Shown one piece after another: positions 44,708 to 55,499 of a DNA stretch of 64,000 nt (the stretch's first letter is position 1; every line of letters starts with the position of its first letter). Position numbers and translations under genes: made by a program. A model generated the notes under the pieces. That model saw only the letters and a program-made list of their open reading frames with translations. It was not told where the DNA came from and ran no database searches. The stretch is taken from NCBI GenBank assembly GCA_963920525.1, contig OY986435.1, forward strand, positions 266,856,799 through 266,920,798, read 5' to 3'. This DNA comes from Dichetophora obliterata (taxonomy: Eukaryota; Arthropoda; Insecta; Diptera; Sciomyzidae).

Positions 44708-45165
44708 TTTATTACGGGTGGTAAATAATGAGAAATGTTTTCATTTATTATTTTTTGTTTATTGTATTTTTGTTTAATTTTTTTTTATTTCTTATTGTCT
44801 AAGTTTAATTCAAAGCTAGTGCGAGCTTGTCAATTTAACAAGTTCTCATTTGAAAATTACTCTATAAAATAAACTACACGGTTTTATAAAATTTAAGTTT
44901 TTATTAAAAGTTAAAATGTAGTTTAAATATATGTGAGTTTTTCACCGCATTTATTTACACAAACAATAAATTGCAAAATGTTAAATAGAAAAAAAAAGAG
45001 AAACCAGGGTTTAGCAAAAAGAATATCCTAGCAAATATAGTTCAAGATTGACATTTAAATGTATCATAACCTAGAATATGCTTAAAGTTTGCATGAATTA
45101 CACATACGAAGGCGAATCGACCGCCGACTGCCTGCTGCAGCATTAATTTTTATTTGTTTGTGGTT
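44708..45165. other. 3' UTRs of convergent yem and Atg14
   Basis: The two genes end toward each other 458 bp apart. AATAAA-like words occur near 44868 (plus strand) and 44965; neither poly(A) site can be fixed. Confidence 0.4.
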
Positions 45166-46882
45166 CTACTTGATCCAACGCAAAATGGAGGTTATGCGAT
45201 TGGCTGCCGATGTCATAAGGCCTTCGGCAATGGTCGATTGCTGGGCGGCGGTTGCCATTAAATTCGAACTTGCATTTTCCGGCGGACTGGGTAAACTTGG
45301 CACAGCTTCCCAATCCAGACGCAGCGAGTTTTCATCTAAAAAATATGAAAATTGTTTTAAATGTTTATGTTTGAATTACTAATCAAGGGTACTACTGTAT
45401 TAATTGGCATTTTAAAAAGTTCAAAATAATTTGCTTAATTCCACTGCTTACCTTCGGATTCAGACTCTGTTGCTGTCTCTATTCCGAGCAGTACAGAGTC
45501 CATGGATTGTTGCAGTGGCGCATTTGATACCTCATGATAGCCATGTCGACCTAAATCACTCTTCTCCACATCCAGTATTGCCATGATGTTCTCGAGCGTG
45601 TGATTTTCATTGAGTTCGCGCAGTTTTACCTGCTGTGTATAAGCCAAGTACATGATGTTGGAATTGAGACGCGAAACTTTGCGCTGGAATTGCTCCTCAT
45701 TGAGTTTCTTGCGAAAATCGCTTAAAAATTACAACATTATTGGGGCGTTTAATGATTCCAACCAATTTTCAAACTCACCCGTATGCCAACTTAAAGGGCA
45801 ATCGCACGTTAAGATAATAGCTCATCAAATTGGTGAGCTGTGTTGTGTATGTTAGTGCTCCCACAATGCGGAATCCTGCAATGCGACTGGGTGTAATCTC
45901 ATTAGCGGTTGTCTTAGGTACATCGTCTTTATTGTCCGACAACCAGTCGAGGTAGGCAGAGTAATCCCCATTGGCAGGAAGAGAGGGCGACACGATGCGA
46001 TACTGCATTTCGCTTATGCCACTACCATGAAATACCCATTTGCCACGTATGTATGAAGTATTTTTGGCATCGGCAAGTGCAGCTATTCTATCCGATTCTC
46101 CTTGACCAGTATCTCGTGCAGCCGCAGCTGCCTCTTCCGTACGACAACGTATCTCATCCTTGAGCACCACTTCTGATATCGGAAATATGTACTTGACGAG
46201 TTGCTGTATGCTATAACGCGTTGTTTGCTTCAGTTTGTTCAGCAAATGCCGATTTTTATCTCTTAGTTTGCTTATTTTTTCAATGCGATCTAGCACATAG
46301 TCCTCCAGTTCTTTAACTTTGATTGGATACTTGGGCAGATTTTTGCGTTTTTCCACATTGGCTAGCTTCAGTTGGTCACGTTCCTCGCTCAACTCCAGCA
46401 GCTTTGCACGTTTACTAGTTATCAGCTGATTTAATAGAATGATTTCTTCCTTTTTGCATTTTATTTCGAATTGTTTGTTTTCGCAAGACTTTTTTTTGCT
46501 TATGAATACATCGTAGCGGTTGCTGAAAGCCTTAAGTCCAGCTTGTATGTGCAGATATTTCTGTTGCATTTCAGCAAGACTGAAAATGCAGCAGCACCAA
46601 TTAGTTGTAATGCACTATAAAATATTTTATGTCTTACCTTTCTCCAGAGTGCAGGTTATTGTGTGTAAAGGTACCATTCTTGACGCAGATGCGACAGTAG
46701 AAATGAGTTTGCGGTGTGCAACAGAGCGGACACTTCATCGATGGAATAGGCGCTAAATTACGGCCACCAGCATCCAAGTAGCATGCACCATCTCGACTTT
46801 CTATTGCATCGCAGCCATCGTCATGTACATGGAAGTTCCCTGGTGCTTTGGAACTTTCATCGGAACTGGAGCTGGCTGCCAT
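45166..46882 (-). CDS. Atg14: Atg14/Barkor, autophagy-specific subunit of the class III PI3-kinase complex
   Basis: Four exons with GT-AG ends and consistent phases: 46882-46638, 46579-45779, 45720-45452, 45335-45166; 494 residues. The N-terminus carries the cysteine repeats of the family (CPLC, then YCRIC, followed by VKNGTF). A long coiled coil at about 85-210 (many Lys/Glu/Leu heptads, KELEDYVLDRIEKISKLRDK) would bind Beclin-1. Next come YIFPISEV, SYIRGKWVFHG and NGDYSAYLDWL, all conserved in ATG14. The C-terminal end is an amphipathic ITSILRWIK segment like the membrane-sensing BATS region. Atg14 targets Vps34-Vps15-Beclin-1 to the ER to start autophagosomes. Start chosen as the only ATG before the Cys motifs with a good reading. 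Confidence 0.93.
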
Positions 46883-47165
46883 AACATACTTTCACTGGCT
46901 TCCTTCCTTTGCACTTCCTTTTGATGTGTTTTTCTTTTTTATGCACTATTTTACAATGATAATTATTATTTTTTTTATGAATTATCTATTTGTGATGTTG
47001 AGGGTTTCGTGTTTTTCTTTTTTATTTTGACGTAAATGTGTGACGAAGTATAAAGAAAAATATTTTGACATTATTCGTCAGTGGGAGAGTGACCAGGTGG
47101 TGCGAAAAAATGGTTAAATGATTAACCCATTTACATCACCTAAGCCGCTGGATTAAAATCAATAT
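46883..47165. other. Atg14 5' flank
   Basis: Upstream of the Atg14 start (minus strand). No TATA box assigned; T-rich on the plus strand. Confidence 0.35.
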
Positions 47166-47422
47166 GGGTATTCACGATTCAGTGCTCTTGCCTGGGCACT
47201 TTAGGACTTGTGCACTTTACAAAAATAAAATGTACGTATATGCCAAAAATTTGCACAAGTGCTTTTCTAATATTGCCTTAAATTTAAGGACTTGAGCAGT
47301 TGTGCACTTGTGTGCATTGGAAAATGTTGACAGCTTTGAAATAGTGATGGTGGTGTGTTTACCAAAACCTAACTGCACAAGTTCTCAACTGCACAGGCAA
47401 GTGCACTGAATCGTGAATACCC
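47166..47422. mobile_element. 257-bp MITE with ~28-bp inverted repeats (GGGTATTCACGATTCAGTGC ends)
   Basis: GGGTATTCACGATTCAGTGC at 47166 faces GCACTGAATCGTGAATACCC ending at 47422; CTTGCCTG/CAGGCAAG extends the match. Partial relatives end at 24424 and, more diverged, at about 18112. A GCACAAGTGC-rich interior is shared with the 24262 copy. Confidence 0.8.
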
Positions 47423-47650
47423 CTAATGAACCTTTATACAGGTGGTATATACATAAAAAAGGGAATAATTTCACTTTAGGTCCCAGACCCGAATATTTTG
47501 TTCTTATTTTTATTAAATATATTTAGGCCTCGCCATCCTAAATATCAAAACGAAAATTGTCGCTCTTGTTTGGTTTAGGTTTGTTTAAACTTGTTAGAAT
47601 TAGCTGATTCTATCTGTCAAAGCGAATAAGTTCATTTATCACAAGAAAAA

Positions 47651-47972
47651 ATGGTGAGTGGAAGAGTTTTTTGGAGTGCTGCAGAAACTTTGCTGTTGAT
47701 TGAAATATTTAAAGAAAAGAAAATTCTTGATATAATGGATGGAAAAAAAATTTAGAAGAAGTGAAATATATAATATTGTCGAAAGTGAGTTTAAGAAAAG
47801 GGACATCGTAAATAAAAATACTGTGCATATTGAGCACAAGTGGAAAAACCTAAAAAAATTGACGATTGCAACTCGACTCGATGTTGTACATGGAAAGACT
47901 TTTGAGCTTGAAACGCCATTTTGTCAACTTGACGAAAACCCAACTCAGACTCAACTCGCCATGGAAACGTAG
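47651..47972 (+). pseudogene. Myb/SANT-like DNA-binding domain remnant (Harbinger accessory-protein type)
   Basis: From the ATG at 47651 the frame reads VFWSAAETLLLIEIFKEKKI, then breaks in an A-run near 47740. It continues in the next frame with FRRSEIYNIVESEFKKR, then HIEHKWKNLKKL. The W...E...LI...W spacing is that of Myb/SANT-like domains in the second protein of PIF/Harbinger transposons and in domesticated derivatives. One frameshift, no transposase nearby. Most likely a transposon relic; a host MADF/SANT gene fragment is the alternative. Confidence 0.55.
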
Positions 47973-48186
47973 TATTTGTTTTTTAATTTGTATTAGCAGC
48001 ATAAAAGCTAGCAACAGGGACCACACAACAGCAAATCATTCATAACTATCAAGGTAATATCAATGCAATTATCAATAAAAAAAAAAATAAATCAGCATAT
48101 TTACATATTCAATTCAATAAAGCAGCAGCACAGCAGAAGCACAGCTATTAAGCACCTGTAAGGCGGCAGCACAACAACAAATCAGG

Positions 48187-48293
48187 GGCCGAATGACAGC
48201 ATCCGTGATCGAGCAAAATTGTACGAATTGATAGGCACTTGTCTCGTCGTGCCCTTCGTAATTTTGCTCGATCACGGATGCTGTAATTCGGCC
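48187..48293. mobile_element. 107-bp near-perfect hairpin MITE
   Basis: 48187-48220 and 48260-48293 are inverse repeats with one mismatch in 34 (GGCCGAATGACAGCATCCGT outer half). GGCC tips suggest Harbinger type. The spacer is only 39 nt, so the transcript would form a pre-miRNA-like hairpin. Confidence 0.75.
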
Positions 48294-48605
48294 TCTGTAC
48301 ATAAGCATGGTATATTTATTTGAAAAAGTAGTCGTAAAATTTTTTTGGCGATTGGTAGTTGTAAAAAAAAAACAGTCAAAGGAGTTGTAGTTTGCTGCTG
48401 TTGACTAGATATGTGCTTATTTTTAACTTTTCTTTGATTCATTAAATTTGTTCGTGAAGTTTATTGGAATGTTTTTAGTTTGCTGCGATTGACTAGCTAT
48501 GTTTAATTTAGTGCTAATTTTTCGCATTTCTTTGATTAATTTCATGAACAGCTAATTTTGACAACTACCAATCGCCGCTCGTGAAAAAAAAACCAGTCTA
48601 CGCTA

Positions 48606-48790
48606 CCATAGTAGAACTAGACAAGGTAGTGTAAGGGCTGAATGTGCTCTCTTTCTTAGTAACCATAACTGTCAAACTCATCCATTTTGGTATTTTTGCC
48701 AATTCTTGCTTTCATATTGCATTCTCATTGGTTGCAGATTTTGTATGGCCGGCTCTCCACCCTAACACTCCCTTGTCTAATTTTGCCATG
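48606..48790. mobile_element. MITE, copy 2 of the ACAAGGTAGTG family (inverse orientation)
   Basis: ACAAGGTAGTGTAAGGGC near the left end and CCTAACACTCCCTTGT near the right end. The interior is the reverse complement of 36304-36496. Outer bases CCATAGTAGAACTAG and CTAATTTTGCCATG extend the inverted repeat. Confidence 0.75.
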
Positions 48791-48832
48791 TACGCTACTA
48801 TCTTGTCAGTAATTTTACCATGGTACTGAGTG

Positions 48833-48979
48833 TTAGGGGTATGTCACACTTAGCGGGCATGGACAAATTTGTTGTTGTTTTCGCGGGTAAAATAAAAAAC
48901 TGGATATTGAGAGAACTTCTGTTACCCGTGAAAACAACAACAAATTTGTCCGTGTCCGCTAACGTTACATGCCCCTTAA
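48833..48979. mobile_element. 147-bp foldback MITE, ~57-bp arms
   Basis: TTAGGGGTATGT then GCGGGCATGGACAAATTTG on the left; the right side (48922-48979) is its inverse with a few mismatches. The inner GACAAATTTGTTGTTGTTTT block is perfect, the spacer about 32 nt. Non-coding. Confidence 0.75.
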
Positions 48980-49101
48980 TGTTTAACGCAAGAGGGCATG
49001 GCCAGTTAAAAAAATGACTGAAATCGTCAAGTTAATGAACACAAAAGGCCCAACCAAAATAGACGAAACGAGACGATAGCATTGTGACGAACGTCTGCAC
49101 T

Positions 49102-49960
49102 CGTTACGGATGTTAACGGATTTATCCCAAAATGAAACGATTTGCTCAACTCGTCTGAAACAGCTGATCAGTAGGCAATCCAGTATTATTTATTTATTTA
49201 TATTGTGCATTTTGTAATTTTTAATAAAGATTTGTGAAAAATGAGTGAAATAATAGCGAAATTGAAATAAATTGATGAAAATAAAATAAAAACGCACTCT
49301 GTACAGCTGTTGTTGACGAGTTGCTACGCTAGCAGTTCGGTTCTTACGGAATAATACGTTTTGTCAAACTGTAGGCCCAACCAAAATAGACGTTTTACTC
49401 CGTAACGAGTAAAAACGTAAAGGTAGATTTATAATAGACGTAATGTAATATAACGAAATGTTGTCAACTGTCATCGGGACGGGACGTAATGTAAGAAAAC
49501 GTTGTAGCAATTATAATAGGCAGTAGCCAGGCAGTTGTTTGTCGTAAATTACTGAAAGAACACACTGCTCAATTGACATTAGACCACATTACGTTACGTC
49601 TATTATAACTGGGCCTTAAGTGTTCGGTTAAATGCATATTAATGTTGTTACCCAAAATGAGCAAACGTAACTGAACGAAACTAAACGAAACAGTTTGACA
49701 AGACGTATTATTCCGTAAGAACCGAACTGCTAGCGTAGCAACTCGTCAACAACAGCTTTGCAGAGTGCGTTTTTATTTTATTTTCATCAATTTGTTTTAA
49801 TTTCACCATTATTTCACTCATTTTTCACAAATCTTTATTAAAACTTACAAAATGCACAATATAAATAAATAAATAATACTCGATTGCCTACTGATCAGCT
49901 GTTTCAGACGAGTTGAGCAAATCGTTTCATTTTGGGTTAAATCCGTAAACATCCGTAACG
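49102..49960. mobile_element. large foldback element with two 271-bp inverted arms and a nested MITE
   Basis: 49102-49372 and 49690-49960 are near-identical inverse repeats, sharing CGTTACGGATGTTAACGGAT, AACAGCTGATCAGTAGGCAA and TTGCTACGCTAGCAGTTCGG with scattered changes. The 317-bp centre begins AGGCCCAACCAAAATAGACG, a string also found just left of the element (about 49050). It contains its own inverted pair TTATAATAGACGTAATG/CGTCTATTATAA. Confidence 0.8.
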
Positions 49961-51781
49961 ATCTTACCTCCAAGAAATGGAAGAGCGCTTAAGTAATTAC
50001 ATGAAATCAGAGATTCGGCAGCTGGAGGATCGGCTTATTCAACATAATAACACCGCGTCAGAGACTATAAATACTTATAGACATTGCAACTGAAAGGAAC
50101 GGCACGAAATGAAAAATTTGCCCGTACAAGACAAGAGACCCGACGAGTAACAAACCTAACAAGTAATCGCTTGCAGCAATTTGTGTTGCTACAGAGAGTA
50201 TGTATACAGATAGAGGTCTCAAAACTCTCAGACACATTTTGGAACTTAAATTACAGTTCCCGTGCGTCCGGTGGAACTTTTGGAAATGAAATCTTCCTCT
50301 GCCGGCGTTGCTGCCGTGGCAGTACTGACATTTAGCCATAGGTGCGTATGAAAGAGGAATACGCAACAGTAAGCGTGTGATGAAGGGAGGTAGAAATAGC
50401 TTTCTTTTGTTTGAGTTATGTTTTTTTTTTCCTATAAGAAAGACCTTTAAAGGGATCTCAATGTTTACATTTTGTTCTGCTAGATTTTGCCGCTCGAAAG
50501 AAATATGAATGAAATGAAGCAAAACAAAGCAAACTCTTTCAATGCATCAAGGTCAATATTTCACATTGGCAAAATGTTTAACTTGCAGATAGTTTTCTGA
50601 TTTGTATTTTTATTTGTTAAGGGCTTATTGTTTAGTATAAATTTAACTGCATTTATTTAGGTATTTATGAAATTTTGTACTAGAAGGGTAATATTTAATT
50701 TGTAGAGTTTGGGTATTTTTACGAAAAAATTTTTGAAAAAAAAATAGCAGGTGGCTAAAGCTATTTTGGAAAAAATCAATTTATTGTTTAGGATAAATTT
50801 AATTCCATTTATTTAGGTAGTTATGGCATTGTTTACTTGAAGGGTAATATTTTGTATATGTAGAGTTTGGGTATTTTTAAGAAAAAAATTCCTAAAAATT
50901 CAAAAATGCTATATTTAAAAAACAAAATCACAGGTGGCTAAAGCACAGTCTTAAGCTATTTTGGACAAACAATTACAAAAACCAAAATTTTTATAAAAAA
51001 GTTATACCTGTTTAAAGTTGACTTAATTCAACTTGTTTTATTGAAAATATTAAAAACAAACTTTAAGGTTTTCTGAATATAATTTTTTAATTCTGCATGC
51101 ATTCATTGGTGATTGCATTTGATAACATTTTTTATTTACCAGGCGTCGAATTATATATAAAGTATATTTAGGTCGTATTATTTATTATATTTTAACAAAT
51201 TGAAATTCATTTAATATTAAATTGAAGTTATTAAATTTTATAAATTATTACCTACATTAATTTAATGTTTTTTCTACTAGCAATGAAAATAATTGCAATA
51301 TGACTTTTTTAAACTGCAGTGATGTTTTTTTTATATAATATATTACAAATTAAGCTCAAAACTTGTTATCTCATATAATATTTTATTATTATATTAAAAG
51401 TTTTTTATAATTTGTGCTGCAAGTAAAATAATGCTAAACAAAGAATAGCATACTTGGAGCAAAACATGAGTAAAATATTATACTTGCAGCAAGTCTATTA
51501 TAAACATTCCTCTTTCAGTGAAGTGATCCTTTGTACAATTAGTAGTCCTTTGGAATTGTATATTACTTACCTTTTAGGTATTTTATAACCCTGGCGTATA
51601 CCATTTAAAGTGCAGAGATGTTTTTCTAATTTGTTCTTATTATTTCATATAATATATTTCAAACTAAAATCAAAGCTTCACAAAAAAATGTATCCAAAAT
51701 ATAATATTATGATTTTTTTTTGGATATGTATTTAATATATATTATATGCAATAATATTATTTATTAATTATTTATAATGTA
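49961..51781. other. unrecognised; short coding-like island at 49970-50090 then AT-rich DNA
   Basis: On the plus strand 49979-50090 reads MEERLSNYMKSEIRQLEDRL, coiled-coil-like, then stops; it resembles transposon accessory protein or LINE ORF1 debris but no family is recognised. The 154-codon minus-strand frame at 50058-50522 looks non-coding. 50600-51780 is over 75% AT with a repeated GTAATATTT...GTAGAGTTTGGGTATTTTT segment (about 50688-50720 and 50845-50880). Confidence 0.3.
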
Positions 51782-53067
51782 TTGGGGGTTGGAATTAATT
51801 TTAAAGGTTTTTTTTCGGTTTTTGAGCATTTATTTAGAAACAACGGTACAATGTATATTATTCAAAGTATTGTCCATCGTTAGCTACAACATTTTCCCAT
51901 CTTTCTGGCAGCATATGGATTCCGCGCCGGAAGAACGATTCGTCTTTTGAGGAAATCCACTAATCGACCCATTTTTTGGTATCCTCGTAAGAAGTGAAGC
52001 GTTGCTCAGCCAAGCCATGCGTCATCGATCTGAATAGGTGGTAGTCGGAAGGGGCTATGTCTGGGCTATAAGGCGGGTGGGGTAGCACATCCCAATTCAG
52101 CGCCTCCAACGTTTCCTTGACGGTTCTTGCAACATGTGGCCGTGCGTTGTCATGTTGAAAAACCACTTTGTCGTGTCTTTTGGCATATTCCGGCCGTTTA
52201 ACCTTTAATGCTCGGCTCAATTGCATCAATTGTTGTTGGTAGCGTTCCCCAGTGATGGTTTCGTTAGGTTTTAGCAGCTCATAGTACACGACACCCTTCT
52301 GATCCCACCAAATACACAGCATAAGCTTGGCGCCATGAATATTCGGCTTGGCCCTCGATGTTGATGCATGGCCGGGTGGTCCCCACGATTTTTTTCGCTT
52401 AGGATTATCGTAATGGATCCACTTTTCATCGCCAGTGACAATACGATGCAAAAAACTCTTCCTTTTATGCCGTTGAAGCAGTTGTTCGCACATGCAAAAT
52501 CGCCGTTCAACGTCTCTCGGCTTCAACTGGTACGGCACCCAATTTCCTTGCTTTTGAATCATTCCCATGGCCTTCAAGCGTTTGCCGACCGTTGATAAGT
52601 CGACTCCCAATGATTCTGACAATTCTTGAAGGGTTTGACACGGGTCTTCATCGAGCAAAGCCTCCAATTCCTCATCTTCAAACTTTTTCGGCTGGCCCGG
52701 ACGCTCTTTGTCTTCCGTATCAAAATCACCACTTTTAAACCGACGGAACCAGTACTCACAAGTAGAAATCGATGGAGCATAGTCCCCGTAAGCCTCAGTA
52801 AGCGTGCGTTGTGCTTCAACCACTTTTTTTTCAAATGGAAGCACAAAAGTAAACCTTCCCGCAAATTGCGTTTTGTTGGAACGAAAGTCGACATGTTCAC
52901 AGAGAAAAAAATATACGTTGTTTACACTTCAGTGGAATGACACATACTGAAAAATGAAGCTTAGACAATGTGCTTTGAAATGAATATAGTCACAGGTGTG
53001 CCCGATGCGATCTATTGATAGTTACGCCATCTCTTAGAAAACCTTTAAAATTAATTCCAACCCCCAA
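51782..53067 (-). mobile_element. mariner transposon, nearly intact, TA duplication
   Basis: TTGGGGGTTGGAATTAATTT at 51782 is the inverse of the right end at 53067 over about 28 bp. TA flanks both ends (51780-51781, 53068-53069). 1286 bp, the standard mariner length. The transposase is on the minus strand (next entry). Little divergence between the ends and only two defects point to a recent arrival. Confidence 0.92.
51858..52894 (-). pseudogene. mariner transposase with one frameshift and one nonsense codon
   Basis: From the ATG at 52894-52892 the frame runs about 23 codons to an A-run (plus-strand T-run at about 52822-52832) where a one-base shift moves it to the main 294-codon frame. That frame has two HTH regions (GQPKKFEDEELEALL and LSESLGVDLSTVGKRLKAMG), the WVP-type linker, then the DD34D catalytic residues in VTGDEKWIHYDN, VVFQHDNARPH and YSPDIAPSDYHLF. 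A TAG at 51960-51962 truncates it; the same frame continues 33 codons past it to the normal family end (NDGQYFE). About 345 codons in all, full family length. Confidence 0.9.
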
Positions 53068-53069
53068 TA

Positions 53070-54690
53070 TCTACAATATTATACTAATTTTGTTATGGAA
53101 AATATATACAAAATATAATATTTCAAATATTATACTATTTTGTATAAATCTATTTATTGTATATTATTTACAAAACTATTATATTTAATTTATTTTGTAT
53201 TAACAATATTGACATAAAACAATTTTGAAAATATGTGAATGTTTTTGGTGTCGAAATAGAAATTTGTTAAAATTAAATTGGCCAAATTTTTCTATAGTAA
53301 ACGTATTTAAATAACTAAATTTACGTTAGTAAATAGAAGGCAAAAGGGGCGTGGTCAAAACAAAGTTTGTTTAAATCTTATCTTGGATGGATAAAATATG
53401 TGTACCCAATTTGAGCAAAATCCATCTTGACGTTAAGATTTGTATTAAGTTCATATTTGTACCACAGTGCTATCTGGTGTTAAAGATAGATCCAAACAGA
53501 AAGTGCTGAAAGATTTATCTTATGTGAAAACTCCTGCTATTTAAATATTTGTGCTGCATTTTCATTGATTTGTGGGGTTTCTACACCCCCTTTTACCGCC
53601 CACGGTCACTGGGGTTTTCTTTTATTTGTTGGGAGCAGAGCAAGAACTGTCAAAAACCATGCTCGAGTTTACCATTTTGTTACCAAATGCTCTCAATCAA
53701 ATGGTTGCGCACGTAGAGCGAATATCAGAGCATTTACCTTCAAGCACATTTTAACAAAATTCGTTGACTTGCAGCCTTGACAATTGGTGTTCTGTTTTGA
53801 TATTTTAAAATAATAAATATAAATATATAAATATAATAATAATTATATAATAATTAATATTATAATAATAATTAATAAATACAATTTAAAAACAATAACT
53901 TTGTAGGTAAGGTTACGTACTTTTAAGTTGTAAATATTTTTTAGGTTAACTAGTTTTATGAAAGCTTATTATGTCATATAATATTTTGCAAACTAAAATG
54001 AAAACTTATTATGTTATATAATATCTTACAAACTAAAATGACAACTTATTATGTAATCTAATCCTAATACTAATAAAAAAATACTTACAACTTAAAACTT
54101 AATACTTAACTCTGTATACATACTCTCTGGTTTTATTAAATGTTATGTTTTACGAAAAAAATCTTATTATGCTATTTAAATTTTTGCCCCCCATCGCCAC
54201 TGTTTTAAACTAAAGAATAATGCGTTGGCACACATTGCCAGAGTTGTGAACTACTTTATTAGTCAGCATAAAACCTGAACCAAGTGAATTTTATACAAAT
54301 TTCGTTGAGTGAGATCCAATAAGAGAATACTTATTTTTATTATATATTTGCATACATAGGAACATATTTTTATATAACGACGAAATAATTTCTTTAATAA
54401 AAAACATTTTAAAATGGTAAAAATAATCTTGAATTTATTTAAAACCAACACTTTTGTTAGGTTTAAGCAATTATATCCTTATAACTGAGAATTTCTTATG
54501 TGTGTGGAAACACCTAGGGTTAGTTGAGACGCAACTCAGCAAAAGGTTAGTGATCCAGGGTTAAACAATGATATCTAGCTAGTAGAGAACAATTCAACGT
54601 GCCATTTTATTAATAAAATACTGGTCAATTAACCCCCAACATGTTTGCTCAACTGTTTCAACAATTTTTAATTATGTGTTTAACTCCGTT
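53070..54690. other. AT-rich, repeat fragments
   Basis: Around 53345 AAAGGGGCGTGGTC recalls the Helitron-like unit at the start of the window. 53980-54060 has repeated AAAATGA...AACTTATTATGT units. No gene seen. Confidence 0.3.
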
Positions 54691-54695
54691 GTTGC

Positions 54696-54736
54696 TATAT
54701 AAAGTTCAACACAGCTTTCCAATTTCACAGTCATAC
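54696..54736 (+). promoter_or_regulatory. core promoter of the Kazal-like gene (TATA box and initiator)
   Basis: TATATAAAG at 54696-54704 is followed about 30 bp later by TCATAC (54731-54736), close to the arthropod initiator. The start codon lies about 60 bp further on, giving a short 5' UTR. A strong TATA promoter fits a tissue-specific secreted protein gene. Confidence 0.65.
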
Positions 54737-54791
54737 AAAAATTTCGTTAGTCTTAAAACATCAAAATTTCAATCACCTTAAAAGTTCATCA

Positions 54792-55419
54792 ATGTTGGCT
54801 TTAAAAAGAATCTTTCGCTACGTTCTGATCCTTGCAGTTACTATCTGGGCATGTGCTGGCAAAAATGAAGACGAGAAAAGGACAGAAGGTTGCTCTGGTA
54901 CTTGTCCATATGCATTTAAATGCAATCCATATTATAAGGATTTAGTATGGTCACTTGGGACTTCAAAACAAGGAGAAATAGAGTGTCATGTCTCTCAAAA
55001 TGACTGTTTTCTTCTACAATTAAATTGCGATCTTGTGAACAACTGCTTGAAAGGCAAGTTTGTAGAAACAAAAAATTTCAAGTGGCTAATTTTACTGCTA
55101 TTTAGCTCGGATCCCAGTTGATAAGAACTGTTGCCAGAAGTTCTGTCCAACTTGTACAGAGAAAGACACGAGATGTCCTGTTTGTGCGAGTTTCTCTTAT
55201 GTGGCGCCTAATGGCACCAATTCTGAAATAAGGATGGATTTCAAAGGAATGTGCGCATTGAAGGAATATGCGTGTAAAAACGCAACAGGTTAAATATAAA
55301 TTCTTTAAAAACTATACGAAAATATCTTTAACTTTTTCTTAATTTTATTCAATATATATACAGCAATTATGTACAGTAGCTATGGAAAGTGTAAAACTAC
55401 GAAAGGAGCGAAAAACTGA
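54792..55419 (+). CDS. small secreted cysteine-rich protein with a Kazal-like C-terminal domain
   Basis: Three exons: 54792-55053, 55106-55288, 55364-55419; 166 residues. Residues 1-23 are a signal peptide (basic start, then VLILAVTIWACAG). The mature part has about 17 Cys. The C-terminal third, CPVC, then MCALKEYACKN and ending YGKC, has the Cys spacing of a Kazal domain (serine-protease inhibitor fold). The first half (CSGTCPYAFKC, then CHVSQNDCFLLQLNC) looks like a degenerate second copy. Intron 1 appears to use a GC donor (AAAG then GCAAGT) with a TTTAG acceptor; both phases are 1. Short Kazal-like proteins in flies occur in saliva, venom-like and seminal fluids. I do not recognise a named orthologue. 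Confidence 0.75.
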
Positions 55420-55478
55420 ATAGAATACCTTTGAGGAACGTATTTTTCGAGTGCTAACGAATCGTACTTAAATATAAT

Positions 55479-55484
55479 AATAAA
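55479..55484 (+). terminator. poly(A) signal AATAAA
   Basis: AATAAA 60 bp after the stop codon of the Kazal-like gene, followed by a T-rich stretch. Confidence 0.7.
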
Positions 55485-55499
55485 ATTTTTCAGTTTCTA

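Noticed and set aside
45089..45382. 97-codon plus-strand frame
   Set aside because: Antisense to the last Atg14 exon.
50058..50522. 154-codon minus-strand frame, membrane-like
   Set aside because: No recognisable domain; the opposite strand shows a weak coiled-coil-coding fragment, and composition is typical of chance frames.
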